Position numbers and translations under genes: made by a program
Origin: Methylocystis sp. L43
Lineage (GTDB): Bacteria > Pseudomonadota > Alphaproteobacteria > Rhizobiales > Beijerinckiaceae
Assembly: GCF_015709525.1 (NCBI RefSeq)
Contig: NZ_JADNRA010000036.1
Location: 186,001-250,000, forward strand
Length of the DNA: 64,000 nt
Direction: 5' to 3'
The notes under the pieces: generated by a model
What the model saw: the letters and a program-made list of their open reading frames with translations, nothing else
Databases searched by the model: none
Told to the model about the DNA's origin: nothing
Shown here: one piece after another, positions 48,528 to 58,755 of the stretch
How the letters are laid out: every line of letters begins with the position of its first letter
Numbering within the stretch: the first letter of the stretch is position 1

Positions 48528-49004
48528 CTATGAGCTTGGATCTTTGTTCACGCGGGAATCTTTGTTTGCGCGCGAATCGTCGTCGACCGGCACGTTATTT
48601 TCGAGCGGCGTGATCGCCCTGAGCGTCACAAAAGTGAAAATCGCGATCGCAACCGCAACGTCGTAGCTGCCGAGACCGACCGCGGCGCCAATAGCGCCCG
48701 TGGCCCACAGACTCGCCGCCGTCGCAGTTCCCTTAACCGCCGCGCCTTGCTTGAGAATGGCGCCGCCGCCGATGAAACCAATTCCGGTGATGACGCCTTG
48801 GATGATTCTCGCCATGCCGTCAGGCGAATTCGCCATGTATTGCTCAGCCGCCTGGACAAATCCGCAGGAGGCAAGAGCGACGAGCGGAAAGGTACGGAGC
48901 CCAGCGCTGCGCTCCTGTCGCTCCCGATCCCAGCCGATCGGCAATGCGAGCGCATAGGCGCCGGCAAGCGCCGCGAGATGGGGAAGTATCTGAAATTTGT
49001 CCAC
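48528..49004 (-). CDS. MgtC/SapB-family membrane protein
   Basis: A 158-residue protein with four hydrophobic helices: ALAGAYALALPIGWDRE with the R-x-R loop, LVALASCGFVQAAEQY, IIQGVITGIGFIGGGAIL, and ATAASLWATGAIGAAVGLGSYDVAVAIAIFTFVTL. The GIGFIGGGAILK motif is the MgtC hallmark. The open frame extends to a TTG at 49073; the GTG at 49004 (MDKFQILPHL) fits typical MgtC length better. Members aid growth at low Mg2+. Divergent from ctaG. Confidence 0.85.
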   Translation of the reverse strand: MDKFQILPHLAALAGAYALALPIGWDRERQERSAGLRTFPLVALASCGFVQAAEQYMANSPDGMARIIQGVITGIGFIGGGAILKQGAAVKGTATAASLWATGAIGAAVGLGSYDVAVAIAIFTFVTLRAITPLENNVPVDDDSRANKDSRVNKDPSS

Positions 49005-49136
49005 GTCTACGCCGCTTGCCGCCCCAAGTTTACACAGTAGGCGACGGGGCAGACGTTTCAATAGCCGCCGCAAGCTCTGGATTGACCGGCGCGCTGGCCA
49101 ATATGGTCCCTATTCATAACTCGCACCAACGAAGCG

Positions 49137-49844
49137 ATGAGCAGAACGAAATTGGCGATTGCATCGACGGCGGACGGCGCGCGCCCCGCCCAAGCCGCTT
49201 GGGACTCGCGGTCGAAGATCGTCGTCGCGGGGATTGTCGTCTGCGCCGTCGGACTTGCCGCTTCCGCGGGTCCGGGCCTCGGGCCTCGCGCGTCTCACAT
49301 GGCGACGCACATTTTGCTCATGAGCGCGCTCGCGCCTTTTCTGGCTGTGCTGTGGATGCGCTTCACATCGGCGCCGGTCCTTGCGACCGGTCGCGCCTTG
49401 GCGATTGTCACCGTGGCGCAGCTTGCCCTGCTCTATGCGTGGCATGCGCCGGGGGCGTCGGCCTATGTCGAGCGGCATCCGACCGCGCATCTCCTGATGC
49501 ACGCGTCGCTGCTGGCGGCCGCCCTGCTGTTCTGGCTGGCGATTCTCGGCGATACCGGCGTCGCGCGTTGGCGCGGCGTCGCGGCGCTCGCGATCACCGG
49601 CAAGCTTGCCTGCCTTCTCGGCGTGCTTCTCGTGTTCGCGCCGCGCGTTCTCGACACAAGCGCTGCGAGTTGGGGAACGACCACGGAGACAATGTTGGCG
49701 GATCAGCGCCTTGCCGGCTTGCTGATGCTGGCGGCCTGCCCGGCAAGCTATGTCCTCACCGGGGTCTCCATCGCCTCGCGGTGGCTTTTCGACATGGAGG
49801 ACAATCGCTCGCGCGCGCGGATTTATCGCCCGGACGGCGCCTAG
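49137..49844 (+). CDS. ctaG: Cytochrome c oxidase assembly protein, CtaG/caa3 type
   Basis: A 235-residue membrane protein with about six helices. Helix-rich segments with HMATHILLMSALAPFLAVLWMRF, LALLYAWHAPGA, HLLMHASLLAAALLFWLAIL and LAGLLMLAACPASYVLTG; conserved His in HMATH, WHAP and HLLMH match the caa3_CtaG family, tied to copper delivery to oxidase. It lies 11 bases before the oxidase gene, a likely operon. The start and first 25 residues are poorly conserved. Confidence 0.82.
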   Translation: MSRTKLAIASTADGARPAQAAWDSRSKIVVAGIVVCAVGLAASAGPGLGPRASHMATHILLMSALAPFLAVLWMRFTSAPVLATGRALAIVTVAQLALLYAWHAPGASAYVERHPTAHLLMHASLLAAALLFWLAILGDTGVARWRGVAALAITGKLACLLGVLLVFAPRVLDTSAASWGTTTETMLADQRLAGLLMLAACPASYVLTGVSIASRWLFDMEDNRSRARIYRPDGA

Positions 49845-49855
49845 AGCGCGCGCCC

Positions 49856-52408
49856 ATGCCTGAAGGACAAAGCGACCCGAAGCGCCTTCCAAACGAAACG
49901 CCGCGGCCGCCAGGCGAACTTGAAGAGCTTGAGCGCGTCTGGGCCTATCCGCCAGGGTGGCGAAAAATCAGCGAGATCAACAACAGTCTCGTCGGCGTCA
50001 TCTATATCGGCGCGGCCTTTCTGTTCTTTCTGCTCGCGGGCGTGCTGGCGCTGATCATGCGCGTCCAACTTTCGCACGGCGACAATCGCTTCATCGGACA
50101 GGATCTCTACAACCAGATCTTTACCGTGCATGGCACGACGATGATGTTCCTTTTCGCCGTGCCTGTGATGGAGGCGCTCGGCGTCATTTTGCTGCCGCAG
50201 ATGCTGGCCGCGCGCGACCTGCCCTTTCCAAGGCTCAGCGCCTTCGCCGTCTGGGCCTATGTGATCGGCGGCCTCGTGTTCTTCTCGACGATCTTCTATG
50301 GACTCGCGCCGAGCGGCGGCTGGTTCATGTATCCGCCGCTGACGCTGACAAGATTTTCGCCTGGAGATAACGCCGATTTCTGGCTGCTCGGCATCGGTTT
50401 CATCGAAATATCCGCCATTGCGGGCGCCATTGAAATCATCGTCGGGATGCTGCGCACGCGGCCGCCGGGGATGACGCTCGACAAGATGCCGCTCTTTGGC
50501 TGGTCGATGCTGGTCTTTGCGGCGATGATTGTCTTCGCCTTCCCCGCCGTGATCCTCGCGACGATGATGCTCGAGATCGAGCGGTCCTTCGGCTGGCCCT
50601 TCTTCAATGCGGCCCAGAGCGGCGATCCGTTGCTGTGGCAGCATCTCTTCTGGTTCTTCGGGCACCCGGAGGTCTACATCATCTTCCTCCCCGCGGCCGG
50701 TCTTGTATCCATGATCGTGCCGACGATGGCGCGAAGGCCGCTCGTCGGTTATCGGCTGATTGTCGTCGCTTTGATCGCCACGGGCTTCTTCAGCTTCGGC
50801 CTTTGGGTGCATCACATGTTCAGCACCGGCATTCCGGCGCTGAGCCTCGGCTTCTTTTCGGCGGCGAGCATGGCGGTCGCAGTGCCCTCTGGCATTCAGG
50901 TCTTCTCATGGATCGCGACCATCGCCTCGGCGCGCGATCGATTCAGAATCACCACGCCATCGCTGTTCATCCTCGGATTTCTTTTCATCTTCGCGGTCGG
51001 AGGTCTGACGGGCGTCATGGTGGCGGTCGTTCCGTTCGATCTCCAGGCGCATGACAGCTATTTCATCGTCGCGCATTTCCATTACGTCCTCGTCGGCGGC
51101 ATGGTGTTTCCGCTCTTTGCGACCTTCTACTACTGGGATCCGATGATCAGTCGGAACCGGCTTTCGGAGCCGCTTGGGCGCTACGTGTTCTGGCTGATGT
51201 TCGTGGGCTTTAACGTCGCCTTTTTCCCCATGCACATCTCCGGTCTCCTCGGCATGCCGCGGCGAGTTTGGACCTATCCAAGCGCCATGGGCTGGGACGC
51301 GCTGAATATGACGTCGACCATTGGCGCCTTCATTCTCGCGCTCGGCGTGCTGGTGTTCGTCGTGGATCTTTTTGTGCGTTTCCGACGCGATTGGGAGACG
51401 CAGAGAACGCAGACCAATCCCTGGGACGCCGGAACGCTGGAATGGCTGCCGAGCGATCTCTATTCGATGCGCAGCGTTCCGATCGTCACGAGTCGCTACC
51501 CTCTATGGGATCAAGCCAATCTCGCCGAAGACGTCGCCGCGGGCGCCTATTATCTGCCGAACGCCGCAACCGGCCGTCGCGAGACGATCGTCACCTCGCC
51601 CATTGAGGCCCGCCCGGAATATCTCCTTGAAATGCCGGGACCCGGCTGGGCGCACATGTTTTCTGCGGTCTTCACGGCCGCTTTCTTTCTGCTGCTGACG
51701 GTGAAGGCCGTTGCGATCGCGCTTGTCTGCGGCGCAGTGGCCATCTTCGCCACGCTCGTCTGGTGCTGGCAGCTCGACCCGCCGCCGCGCGGACGCGTCG
51801 AAATCGGCGGCGGGATCAGTCTGCCCACCTATATGTCCGGACCCTCGTCGCACGCATGGTGGGCGATGATCGTGCTGATCCTCGTGGCGGGATCGCTCTA
51901 CATCGCGTTCGTCTTCTCTTACCTCTATCTTTGGACCGTCAGCCCGCAAGTCTGGCCCGTCGTTGGCGCGTCGCCGCTTCCGGACCTGCGCTGGGCGGCG
52001 ACCGGCGCGTCGCTGATGCTTCTCAGCATTCTTGCGTTCAGAATGGCCGATCGTGCGCTTCCAAAACCCGGTTCGATCAGCCTACCGGCGGCGCTCCTGA
52101 TGATTGCCGGCGCTTCATGCCTCGTGGGCGGCCTTGCGGTAGAGGGCTATGCTCAGTGGCAATCCGGCTTACGGCCGGGTGAAACATCCTATGGCGCGAT
52201 GGTCTATTTAGCGATCGTGTTGACAGGGCAGCTCGTGGCGACTGTCGTGGTGATGACCGGATTCGCCCTGGCGCGTCTCTTTACCGGAAAACTCGATGCG
52301 CAGCGGCGCATATCATTCGAAAGCGCTGTGCTGCTCGCTTACTACACAGCCGCGCAAGGGCTCCTTGGATTTCTGCTCATTTATGGCTTTCCGCGAATGC
52401 TGGAGTAG
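49856..52408 (+). CDS. Fused cytochrome c oxidase subunits I and III
   Basis: An 850-residue fusion. Subunit I (about 1-600): low-spin heme His in FTVHGTTMMF, CuB/Tyr-type HPEVYIIF with the proton-channel Glu, HH in VHHMF, and both heme ligands in VAHFHYVL. Subunit III (about 640-850): SSHAWWAMIVLILVAGSLYIAF and the C-terminal helices. The fusion keeps a GHPEVYI motif, so an A-type aa3-like oxidase. No subunit II or c-type cytochrome lies near; the upstream 300-codon open extension is on a shadow of ctaG/mgtC and is rejected. Start ATG 49856. Three bases to the next gene. Confidence 0.92.
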   Translation: MPEGQSDPKRLPNETPRPPGELEELERVWAYPPGWRKISEINNSLVGVIYIGAAFLFFLLAGVLALIMRVQLSHGDNRFIGQDLYNQIFTVHGTTMMFLFAVPVMEALGVILLPQMLAARDLPFPRLSAFAVWAYVIGGLVFFSTIFYGLAPSGGWFMYPPLTLTRFSPGDNADFWLLGIGFIEISAIAGAIEIIVGMLRTRPPGMTLDKMPLFGWSMLVFAAMIVFAFPAVILATMMLEIERSFGWPFFNAAQSGDPLLWQHLFWFFGHPEVYIIFLPAAGLVSMIVPTMARRPLVGYRLIVVALIATGFFSFGLWVHHMFSTGIPALSLGFFSAASMAVAVPSGIQVFSWIATIASARDRFRITTPSLFILGFLFIFAVGGLTGVMVAVVPFDLQAHDSYFIVAHFHYVLVGGMVFPLFATFYYWDPMISRNRLSEPLGRYVFWLMFVGFNVAFFPMHISGLLGMPRRVWTYPSAMGWDALNMTSTIGAFILALGVLVFVVDLFVRFRRDWETQRTQTNPWDAGTLEWLPSDLYSMRSVPIVTSRYPLWDQANLAEDVAAGAYYLPNAATGRRETIVTSPIEARPEYLLEMPGPGWAHMFSAVFTAAFFLLLTVKAVAIALVCGAVAIFATLVWCWQLDPPPRGRVEIGGGISLPTYMSGPSSHAWWAMIVLILVAGSLYIAFVFSYLYLWTVSPQVWPVVGASPLPDLRWAATGASLMLLSILAFRMADRALPKPGSISLPAALLMIAGASCLVGGLAVEGYAQWQSGLRPGETSYGAMVYLAIVLTGQLVATVVVMTGFALARLFTGKLDAQRRISFESAVLLAYYTAAQGLLGFLLIYGFPRMLE

Positions 52409-52411
52409 ACG

Positions 52412-52801
52412 ATGTCGCATGCAGGCAAGGCTGCGCATGCTCGCTGGTCGCTGACGACGATCATCGCCTTTCTGCTCGCCGGTCCGATTGTCTGGGGCCT
52501 GCATTTTCTTTTCGTCTATGGCGGACACACGCTGATGTGCGTTCTCGGCTGGTCCCGGGAGCCGCAAATCATACGGGCGAGTGTGATTTTGGCGGGCGGC
52601 GTCGCGCTTGCGCTTCTGGTTTTCCTCGCGCGGGCGGCGCGCCGTTGGCGCCGCTATGTGGTGGAGAGCGACGGCGATGTCGCCCTGTCAGCGGAATTTC
52701 AGATGCGCGCGACGTTGCTGCTGATCCTGCTGTCGAGCGCCGGCGTGTTGTGGTCGAGCCTTGCAGCTGTCTTTATCGCCCCCTGCCAGACGCTGCGTTA
52801 A
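52412..52801 (+). CDS. Small membrane protein of the oxidase operon
   Basis: A 129-residue protein with about three helices: TIIAFLLAGPIVWGLHFLFVYGGHTLMCVLGW, ASVILAGGVALALLVFLARA, and MRATLLLILLSSAGVLWSSLAAVFI. A conserved-looking HFLFVYGGHTLMC and a terminal FIAPC. It begins three bases after the oxidase stop, so it is part of that operon. It is of the size of COX IV-type or assembly factors but not recognised. Confidence 0.65.
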   Translation: MSHAGKAAHARWSLTTIIAFLLAGPIVWGLHFLFVYGGHTLMCVLGWSREPQIIRASVILAGGVALALLVFLARAARRWRRYVVESDGDVALSAEFQMRATLLLILLSSAGVLWSSLAAVFIAPCQTLR

Positions 52802-52956
52802 AGTCAGCCTGCTGAGCAAGATCAGTTCAGTCGGCTTTGCTCTTGATAGGGACGCAGATCGAATCGCTTGTAGAGCGCTTCGAGTTCGGAGCGCCCAACC
52901 CGCGTTGGCAGGCCGGTCTTGCTCGCGGGCTGGAACGCGTCCGGCGACGTAGCGCC

Positions 52957-53733
52957 TTACACCGTCAGGCCCTTGTCCGAAGACCATGCGAACGCCTGGA
53001 GTGGGATGGGAGTCCAAGTGTTTCCCTCGGACACGAGCACAAAGGCGACCCTGCCGTTACCCAGATCGAGCATCACATATTCGACTTCGCCGACTATTTC
53101 GCCGTTCTGCTTGCGTACCTGCGCCCCACGCAGCTCATCGGCGAGCGTTCGATCGGCTTGCTGCTTCTTGGCAAGGGGACCAGGAACGCGATCAGGTCTA
53201 ACCAGAAGGTAGCGATCCGGGAGGCGTTCGCGGTTCGGGTCCGGAGGCACAACATAGCCGTAGGGAGTCGGAACGCCGTATCGGCGGTAGCTCTCGGCGA
53301 CTCGGTCGCGATTCATCCAATCTTTCAGTCTGTCGACAGTGACACGCGGACTGTCCTGAATGATTTTGTCGTAGGCGTGCTCAATCTGAATGGGTCCCTG
53401 AGACCAGAATTGGAGCGCGAGCGCGCCAAACGGAATCAGCATCCGCTTCGCGCTTTCGCGTCCTTCGCCCTCGGGCGAGGCGACCGCAAAAACAGCGTCT
53501 CCGCTCGCGAGGTTGAGCATCACCGCTTCGATGCGGCCGACGCGCCGGCCGTCTCGACTGATGAGCTCCTGATCCAAAAGACTCTGCGCCGAAGAGACCT
53601 TGATCCAGGCGCGCTGCTTCTGGCTGGCTTCCGGCGCTTCTTGCTGCGCGGCTGACGCGTTTTCGCCCTGCGCAAGCGCGCCAACGCCAAACGCCGCGAA
53701 AGCGATCAGGAAGATGCTTGGACTACGGACCAT
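52957..53733 (-). CDS. Exported PRC-barrel protein
   Basis: A 258-residue protein with a signal (MVRSPSIFLIAFAAFGVGALA), then two PRC-barrel domains: SLLDQELISRDGRRVGRIEAVMLNLASGDAVFAVA (about 50-110) and LRGAQVRKQNGEIVGEVEYVMLDLGNGRVAFVLVS (about 200-240). A proline-rich YGVPTPYGYVVPPDPNRERLPDRY linker joins them. PRC barrels are protein-interaction folds; in periplasmic forms the role is unknown. It is convergent with the oxidase operon, 155 bases away. Confidence 0.82.
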   Translation of the reverse strand: MVRSPSIFLIAFAAFGVGALAQGENASAAQQEAPEASQKQRAWIKVSSAQSLLDQELISRDGRRVGRIEAVMLNLASGDAVFAVASPEGEGRESAKRMLIPFGALALQFWSQGPIQIEHAYDKIIQDSPRVTVDRLKDWMNRDRVAESYRRYGVPTPYGYVVPPDPNRERLPDRYLLVRPDRVPGPLAKKQQADRTLADELRGAQVRKQNGEIVGEVEYVMLDLGNGRVAFVLVSEGNTWTPIPLQAFAWSSDKGLTV

Positions 53734-54109
53734 GAGTCGATTCCCTCAGCCTCGGAAGCCGGCGACCTGAAGCGGGCTAGCGTCAGCTGCGTCTCAGCTC
53801 GAGCCGAGCGCCCCAAGGGAAATCCGGCGGAAGTCCGCTTTGTTCCCAGCTTGGCTCAACGCGGCGGCGCGCAGGGGTGAAGAGGGAAGCGTCGCGCCAA
53901 AGGCGCGCATCCGGCGAGGGTGACAGGCAGTTTGAAGATTTTTCAGGAAATGGCGCCACGCGTGCGCCGGACCAATGCTTGCGCGAACGCCGCAGGCGAG
54001 ACTGCGGCTTCGCCGGAGGCCACCGCTCGTCGCGCAATTTGATCCTGACGCGTAAGCGCGTCGGGATCTTTTTGCGCCCCGCGCGGCTGACTGGTCCCGT
54101 TCTTGGAAC
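53734..54109. other. Gene-free spacer
   Basis: A 376-base interval between the PRC-barrel and coiled-coil genes. Open frames here are GC-driven with Arg/Ser/Pro-biased products and no homology. No promoter, repeat or hairpin could be supported. Confidence 0.5.
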
Positions 54110-54631
54110 TCAGGCCGCAGGCTTCGCCTGTTCGGCCACCTTGACCGGAAGCTGGGTGCGAATCGCGTCGACGATCCTTTGAACCGAGGCGTCGGCCTCA
54201 CTGGCGCGCTTTTCGGCCGCGACCGCCCGCTGCTCCATCGCCGACAGTTCGGCCTGCCGCGCCGCAAGCTGCGACTGCACCCCCTCGAGATCTTTCCGTG
54301 TCTGAATGAGGGCCGCGGAGAGTTCGGCGGCTTCCGACTCCGATTTGCGCAGCGCGGCTTCGGCGCGATCGCCGCGGTCTTCCGCGCGCTCCAGCTTCTC
54401 TCTCACCGCATTGGCGGCGCTATGCGCGCGCGCCACCGCCTGAGCGGACTGCTTTTCGAGCTCCTTGATCGCCGCGGCGGCCTGGGACACGAGGTCCAGC
54501 GCCGCCGTGGCGTCGTCAGTGGCGCGCGGCCGCTGACGGACAGGAAAGTTCGGCGCCGGCGGCGCCAGCGGCCTGTTGTCCCCTCTCGGGATGATTTCGT
54601 CCATCACCTGATCCAGATCCAGCGAATCCAT
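54110..54631 (-). CDS. Coiled-coil protein, function unknown
   Basis: A 173-residue protein starting MDSLDLDQVMDEIIPRGDNRPLAPP, with a disordered N-terminus, then a continuous alanine/glutamate coiled coil from about residue 45 to 150 (DLVSQAAAAIKELEKQSAQAVARAHSAANAVREKLERAEDRGDRAEAALRKSESEAAELSAALIQ-like heptads), ending in IVDAIRTQLPVKV. There is no signal or TM segment. Resembles small Rhizobiales coiled-coil proteins without known role. Confidence 0.65.
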   Translation of the reverse strand: MDSLDLDQVMDEIIPRGDNRPLAPPAPNFPVRQRPRATDDATAALDLVSQAAAAIKELEKQSAQAVARAHSAANAVREKLERAEDRGDRAEAALRKSESEAAELSAALIQTRKDLEGVQSQLAARQAELSAMEQRAVAAEKRASEADASVQRIVDAIRTQLPVKVAEQAKPAA

Positions 54632-54943
54632 TTGCGCCTCCCGCCATCGCACGAGCTGGGTTGGGCCAGCCGTCCAGTCAGATTCCTATTATGGCCCAGA
54701 ATCCGGCCAAATCTCGACCATTAGGTCAAGTTTTAACCATAACCAGCGGGGTAAGCGTTTTTTCCTAGGACAGATCGGCCTCCAAGGGCCAATGCTTAAG
54801 CTACTATGAGCGCCGATGCGACTGAAAACGTGCCTTGTTCACACAAATTCTGTGTAAGCGCTCAATATCACCGCGCAGCTGTAATAATTATGGCGCAATA
54901 GCCCAGGGACCTCGCGCACGCTCCCTTACCAAAAGAGCTCGTC
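54632..54943. other. ppsA upstream region
   Basis: A 312-base gene-free interval. AT-rich around 54715-54760 and 54835-54895. A small inverted repeat ACACA-aattc-TGTGT (54841-54855) could be an operator about 90 bases before ppsA. No confident promoter pair. Confidence 0.35.
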
Positions 54944-57415
54944 ATGAATAGAATGGCCGACTCCCCGATTTCCAAAGAGACAAAGCCGGCGCGTTGGGCT
55001 TCCGGGCGATATATTCGTTTTTTCAACGAGGTGAACATCGCCGACGTGCCGCTGGTGGGCGGCAAGAACGCCTCGCTTGGCGAAATGTACCAGGAGCTGA
55101 CGGCCAAGGGCATCCTGGTGCCCAATGGCTTCGCCGTCACCGCCGAAGCCTATCGCTATACGCTCGATGAAGCGGGCGTCTGGACCGCGCTTAAAGAGAC
55201 GCTCGACGGATTGAACCCGTCTGACGTCGATGATCTCGCCAAGCGGGCCGCGCGCGCCCGCGATATCGTTTATGGCGCGCCGACGCCCCCGGATGTCGAG
55301 GCTGAAATCCGCACCGCCCTAGCCCGCCTCACCGAGGAATATGGAGCCGATTTGACGGTCGCGGTGCGCTCATCGGCGACGGCGGAAGATTTGCCGAGCG
55401 CGAGTTTCGCCGGACAACATGACACCTATCTCAATGTGCGCGGCCCCGCCGCCGTTCTCGACGCGATCCGTCATTGCTTTGCGAGCCTCTTCACCGATCG
55501 CGCCATCCGCTATCGCATCGACAATGGGTTCGATCACTTCAAAGTGTTCAACTCCGTCGGCGTGATGAAAATGGTGCGCTCGGATTTGGCGGCGTCCGGC
55601 GTCATCTTCACGATCGACACCGAAAGCGGATTCGAGGACGTTGTCTTCCTGACCGGCGCCTACGGCCTTGGCGAAAACGTCGTCCAGGGCGCGGTCGACC
55701 CGGACGAATTTTACGTCTTCAAGCCCACCTATCGGCAGGGCAAGCGCGCTATTTTGAAGCGCGCGCGGGGCGCCAAAAAAATCAGGATGGTCTTTTCGGA
55801 TCGGGGCCGGGCGACGACGCGCAACATCCCCACCGACGCCAAGGAAAGAGAGAAATTCTGCATCTCCGACGAAGAAGCGCTGACGCTCGCCGGCCAGGCG
55901 ATTGAGATCGAGGACCATTATAGCGCCAAAGCCGGCGCGCGCCGCCCGATGGACATCGAATGGGCGAAGGATGGCCTGGACGGCCAGCTCTACATCGTTC
56001 AGGCCCGCCCGGAAACGGTCGCGTCCCGCCGCGACCGGAACATCGCTGAAATCTACAAGGTGACGAAGCACGGCGCGGTGAAAGTTGAAGGACGCGCCGT
56101 CGGCGCAAAGATCGCCAGCGGCAAGGCGCGCGTGATCGAGCACGTCAGCGAGCTTTCAACATTTATTCCCGGCGAGATCCTCGTCGCCGATACGACGTCG
56201 CCCGACTGGGGCACGGTGATGAAATCGGCCGCCGCCATCGTGACGAACCGCGGCGGTCGCACCTGCCATGCGGCGATCGTCGCGCGCGAACTAGGCATTC
56301 CGGCAATCGTCGGCACGGACGCCGCGACGCGCCTCATTCGCACCGGCGACATGATCTCGGTGAGCTGCGCCGAGGGCGATGTCGGAAAGGTCTACGAGGA
56401 CGCCATCGAGTTCGACGTGGAGCGCGTCGATCTGTCGACTCTGACGAAACCCGCCACGCATGTGATGATGAATGTCGGCAATCCCGATATCGCCTTCGGG
56501 CTTGCGGCGTTGCCGAATGACGGCGTCGGCCTCGCGCGCATGGAGTTCATCATTGCGGACTCGATCAAGGCGCATCCGATGGCGCTCGTTCACCCGGAGC
56601 GGCTCGGCGCGCGCGAACGCGCCGAGATTGCGAAACTGACCGCAAATTATGCCAGCCCCAGCGAATTCTTCGTGAAGCGCTTGTCGGAAGGCGTCGGCAC
56701 GATCGCCGCGGCATTTTATCCAAAGCCCGTCGTCGTGCGCATGTCCGACTTCAAGAGCAATGAATATGCCTCATTGCTCGGCGGCGAGGTTTTCGAAATG
56801 CAGGAAGCCAATCCGATGATCGGCTTTCGCGGCGCATCGCGCTATGCCCACCCTGCTTACCGGGAAGGTTTCGCACTCGAATGCGCCGCAATGACCCGCG
56901 TGCGCGACGAGATGGGTCTGACGAACATCAAGCTGATGATTCCCTTCTGCCGCCGGATCGAAGAAGCGGAGAAGGTCATTGCGCTGATGCGCGAGCTCGG
57001 TCTCGAACGCGGCAAGAACGGGCTTGAGATCTACGTCATGTGCGAAATTCCAAACAACGTCATGCTTATCGATCAATTCGCCAAGCACTTCGACGGCTTC
57101 TCGATCGGCTCGAACGATCTGACGCAACTGACGCTCGGCGTCGACCGCGACTCCGAGATCGTCGCCTTCGACTTCGACGAGCGCGACGAAGGCGTCAAGG
57201 AGATCATCCGATTGGCGGTCGAGGGCGCACAGCGAAACGGACGTCACTGCGGCATTTGCGGCCAGGCGCCCTCAGATTATCCTGAAATCGCCGAGTTCCT
57301 CGTGCGCTTGGGAATCGATTCGATCAGCCTCAATCCCGACACGGTTCTGCAGACCACAAGACGCATCGTCGACCTGGAAAGGCGTCTTGGTCGAGAGCCG
57401 CAAAAGATGGATTGA
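54944..57415 (+). CDS. ppsA: Phosphoenolpyruvate synthase
   Basis: An 823-residue enzyme converting pyruvate, ATP and water to PEP, AMP and phosphate. The N-terminal ATP-grasp domain ([52 protein letters not shown]) is followed by the phospho-His domain ([21 protein letters not shown], about residue 443) and the PEP/pyruvate TIM barrel ([50 protein letters not shown]). It supports gluconeogenesis from C1-C3 units. ATG 54944 or 54953 are equally likely starts. Confidence 0.95.
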   Translation: MNRMADSPISKETKPARWASGRYIRFFNEVNIADVPLVGGKNASLGEMYQELTAKGILVPNGFAVTAEAYRYTLDEAGVWTALKETLDGLNPSDVDDLAKRAARARDIVYGAPTPPDVEAEIRTALARLTEEYGADLTVAVRSSATAEDLPSASFAGQHDTYLNVRGPAAVLDAIRHCFASLFTDRAIRYRIDNGFDHFKVFNSVGVMKMVRSDLAASGVIFTIDTESGFEDVVFLTGAYGLGENVVQGAVDPDEFYVFKPTYRQGKRAILKRARGAKKIRMVFSDRGRATTRNIPTDAKEREKFCISDEEALTLAGQAIEIEDHYSAKAGARRPMDIEWAKDGLDGQLYIVQARPETVASRRDRNIAEIYKVTKHGAVKVEGRAVGAKIASGKARVIEHVSELSTFIPGEILVADTTSPDWGTVMKSAAAIVTNRGGRTCHAAIVARELGIPAIVGTDAATRLIRTGDMISVSCAEGDVGKVYEDAIEFDVERVDLSTLTKPATHVMMNVGNPDIAFGLAALPNDGVGLARMEFIIADSIKAHPMALVHPERLGARERAEIAKLTANYASPSEFFVKRLSEGVGTIAAAFYPKPVVVRMSDFKSNEYASLLGGEVFEMQEANPMIGFRGASRYAHPAYREGFALECAAMTRVRDEMGLTNIKLMIPFCRRIEEAEKVIALMRELGLERGKNGLEIYVMCEIPNNVMLIDQFAKHFDGFSIGSNDLTQLTLGVDRDSEIVAFDFDERDEGVKEIIRLAVEGAQRNGRHCGICGQAPSDYPEIAEFLVRLGIDSISLNPDTVLQTTRRIVDLERRLGREPQKMD

Positions 57416-57520
57416 CCGATCCGGCGCGTCTTTGCATTCATTCAAATCTCCATCCACCCTCGGCGCCCGCGCAAGGCGTAGATCGACTGTGGCGCGCGTC
57501 GCCGAATAAAGGAAAAGCAG

Positions 57521-58591
57521 ATGAGCGCAGCCGCCGACGGGAAAGTTCTCGCGACGATGGCTCCAGCCGCCGGGCTTGTGGGAGTCGCCGCGGCGCTGCA
57601 TTTCGCCGAAGCCGGACCAATCGTCAATTTCATCGCCGCGGCTTTGGCCCTGGCGAGCGTCGCGCATGTGATTGGCGAAGCCACCGATCAGCTTGGCAAT
57701 CACCTCTCGCCGGCCGCGACGGGCATTGTTCAGTCGGCGGTCGGCAATCTTCCCGAGCTGTTCGTTTGCATCTTCGCGCTCAGGGCCGGGCTGCTGACCG
57801 TCGTGCAGGCTTCGCTGATCGGCTCCATTCTGTCGAACGCGCTTCTTGTCCTGGGCCTCGCTTTTATCGCCGGAGGCTGGAGGCGCGGCGTTCTTCACTT
57901 CGAAAGTCAGACGCCGCGGATGATCGCGACGCTGCTTCTGCTGGCGGTGTCGGCGCTGGTGCTGCCGACGCTCGCACAGGAGTTGCACCTGCCGAGCGGC
58001 GCCCATGAGCAGGAGCTCGCCGTCGTCTGCGCGATTGTGCTTCTTTTCGTTTTCGTTGTGCTCACCCAGGCGATGCTCAGTCAGGGGCAGCGTGCGCTGC
58101 CGGCTGAAGCGCATGCGCGCGTGCAGGCATGGTCGCTCGGCGCCGCGATCGCCGTTCTCGCCGCCTGTGGCGGCGCTGCCGCCTTCGTCTCGGACTGGTT
58201 CGTCGACGCGCTCGGTCCAGCGATTGAAATCTTGGGCATCAGCGAGGCCTTTTCCGGGCTCGTCATCGTCGCCATCGCCGGCAACGCCGTCGAAAATGTC
58301 GTGGGCGTTCGGCTCGCGGCTCAGGGCAAGGCCGACCTCGCGGTCAGCGTCATTTTGAACTCGGCGCTTCAGGTCGCCGTGGCGCTGATTCCGATTCTGG
58401 TGCTCGTCAGCTTTGCGATGGGCGGCGCGGCGCCGTTCACGCTCGCCATTCCGCCAATTCTTGCGGCGGCGCTGTTTCTTTCGGTGTTGGTGGTCACAGT
58501 GGTCACCGTCGACGGCCGGGCGGACATCGTCGACGGGGCCGCGCTGGTCGGTCTTTACGTCATCGTCGCGACGATCTTCTGGTGGGGATAG
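57521..58591 (+). CDS. Ca2+/H+ antiporter (CaCA family, ChaA-like)
   Basis: A 356-residue exchanger with about 11 helices. The two inverted alpha repeats contain the ion-binding motifs GNLPELFVCIFALRAG (about residue 75) and GNAVENVVGVRLAAQGK (about residue 255), each with the key Glu. CAX/ChaA-type proteins export Ca2+, or Na+/K+ at high pH. It begins 105 bases after ppsA. A 452-codon open frame on the other strand is a shadow. Confidence 0.9.
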   Translation: MSAAADGKVLATMAPAAGLVGVAAALHFAEAGPIVNFIAAALALASVAHVIGEATDQLGNHLSPAATGIVQSAVGNLPELFVCIFALRAGLLTVVQASLIGSILSNALLVLGLAFIAGGWRRGVLHFESQTPRMIATLLLLAVSALVLPTLAQELHLPSGAHEQELAVVCAIVLLFVFVVLTQAMLSQGQRALPAEAHARVQAWSLGAAIAVLAACGGAAAFVSDWFVDALGPAIEILGISEAFSGLVIVAIAGNAVENVVGVRLAAQGKADLAVSVILNSALQVAVALIPILVLVSFAMGGAAPFTLAIPPILAAALFLSVLVVTVVTVDGRADIVDGAALVGLYVIVATIFWWG

Positions 58592-58755
58592 CCTGTCCCT
58601 GGCGACAACGCGACGCTTTTTCAATTCCACGCTTTTTCCAGCACGGAGGGATGAGCGCAGTCGCTCTCGCCCTATATCTCTCGCCCTAAAGGCGCCGCGG
58701 GCCGACGCGACCTGGCGTCGTGCGGGAAGACAGATCGCGGCGGTGGGAGGGACTC

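Noticed and set aside
48944-49855. N-terminal extension of the oxidase frame
   Set aside because: The first ~300 codons lie over mgtC (antisense) and ctaG (another frame). Homology to subunit I starts only after ATG 49856.
57272-58630. 452-codon minus-strand frame
   Set aside because: Shadow of the Ca2+/H+ antiporter gene; extreme Arg/Asp/Gln content.
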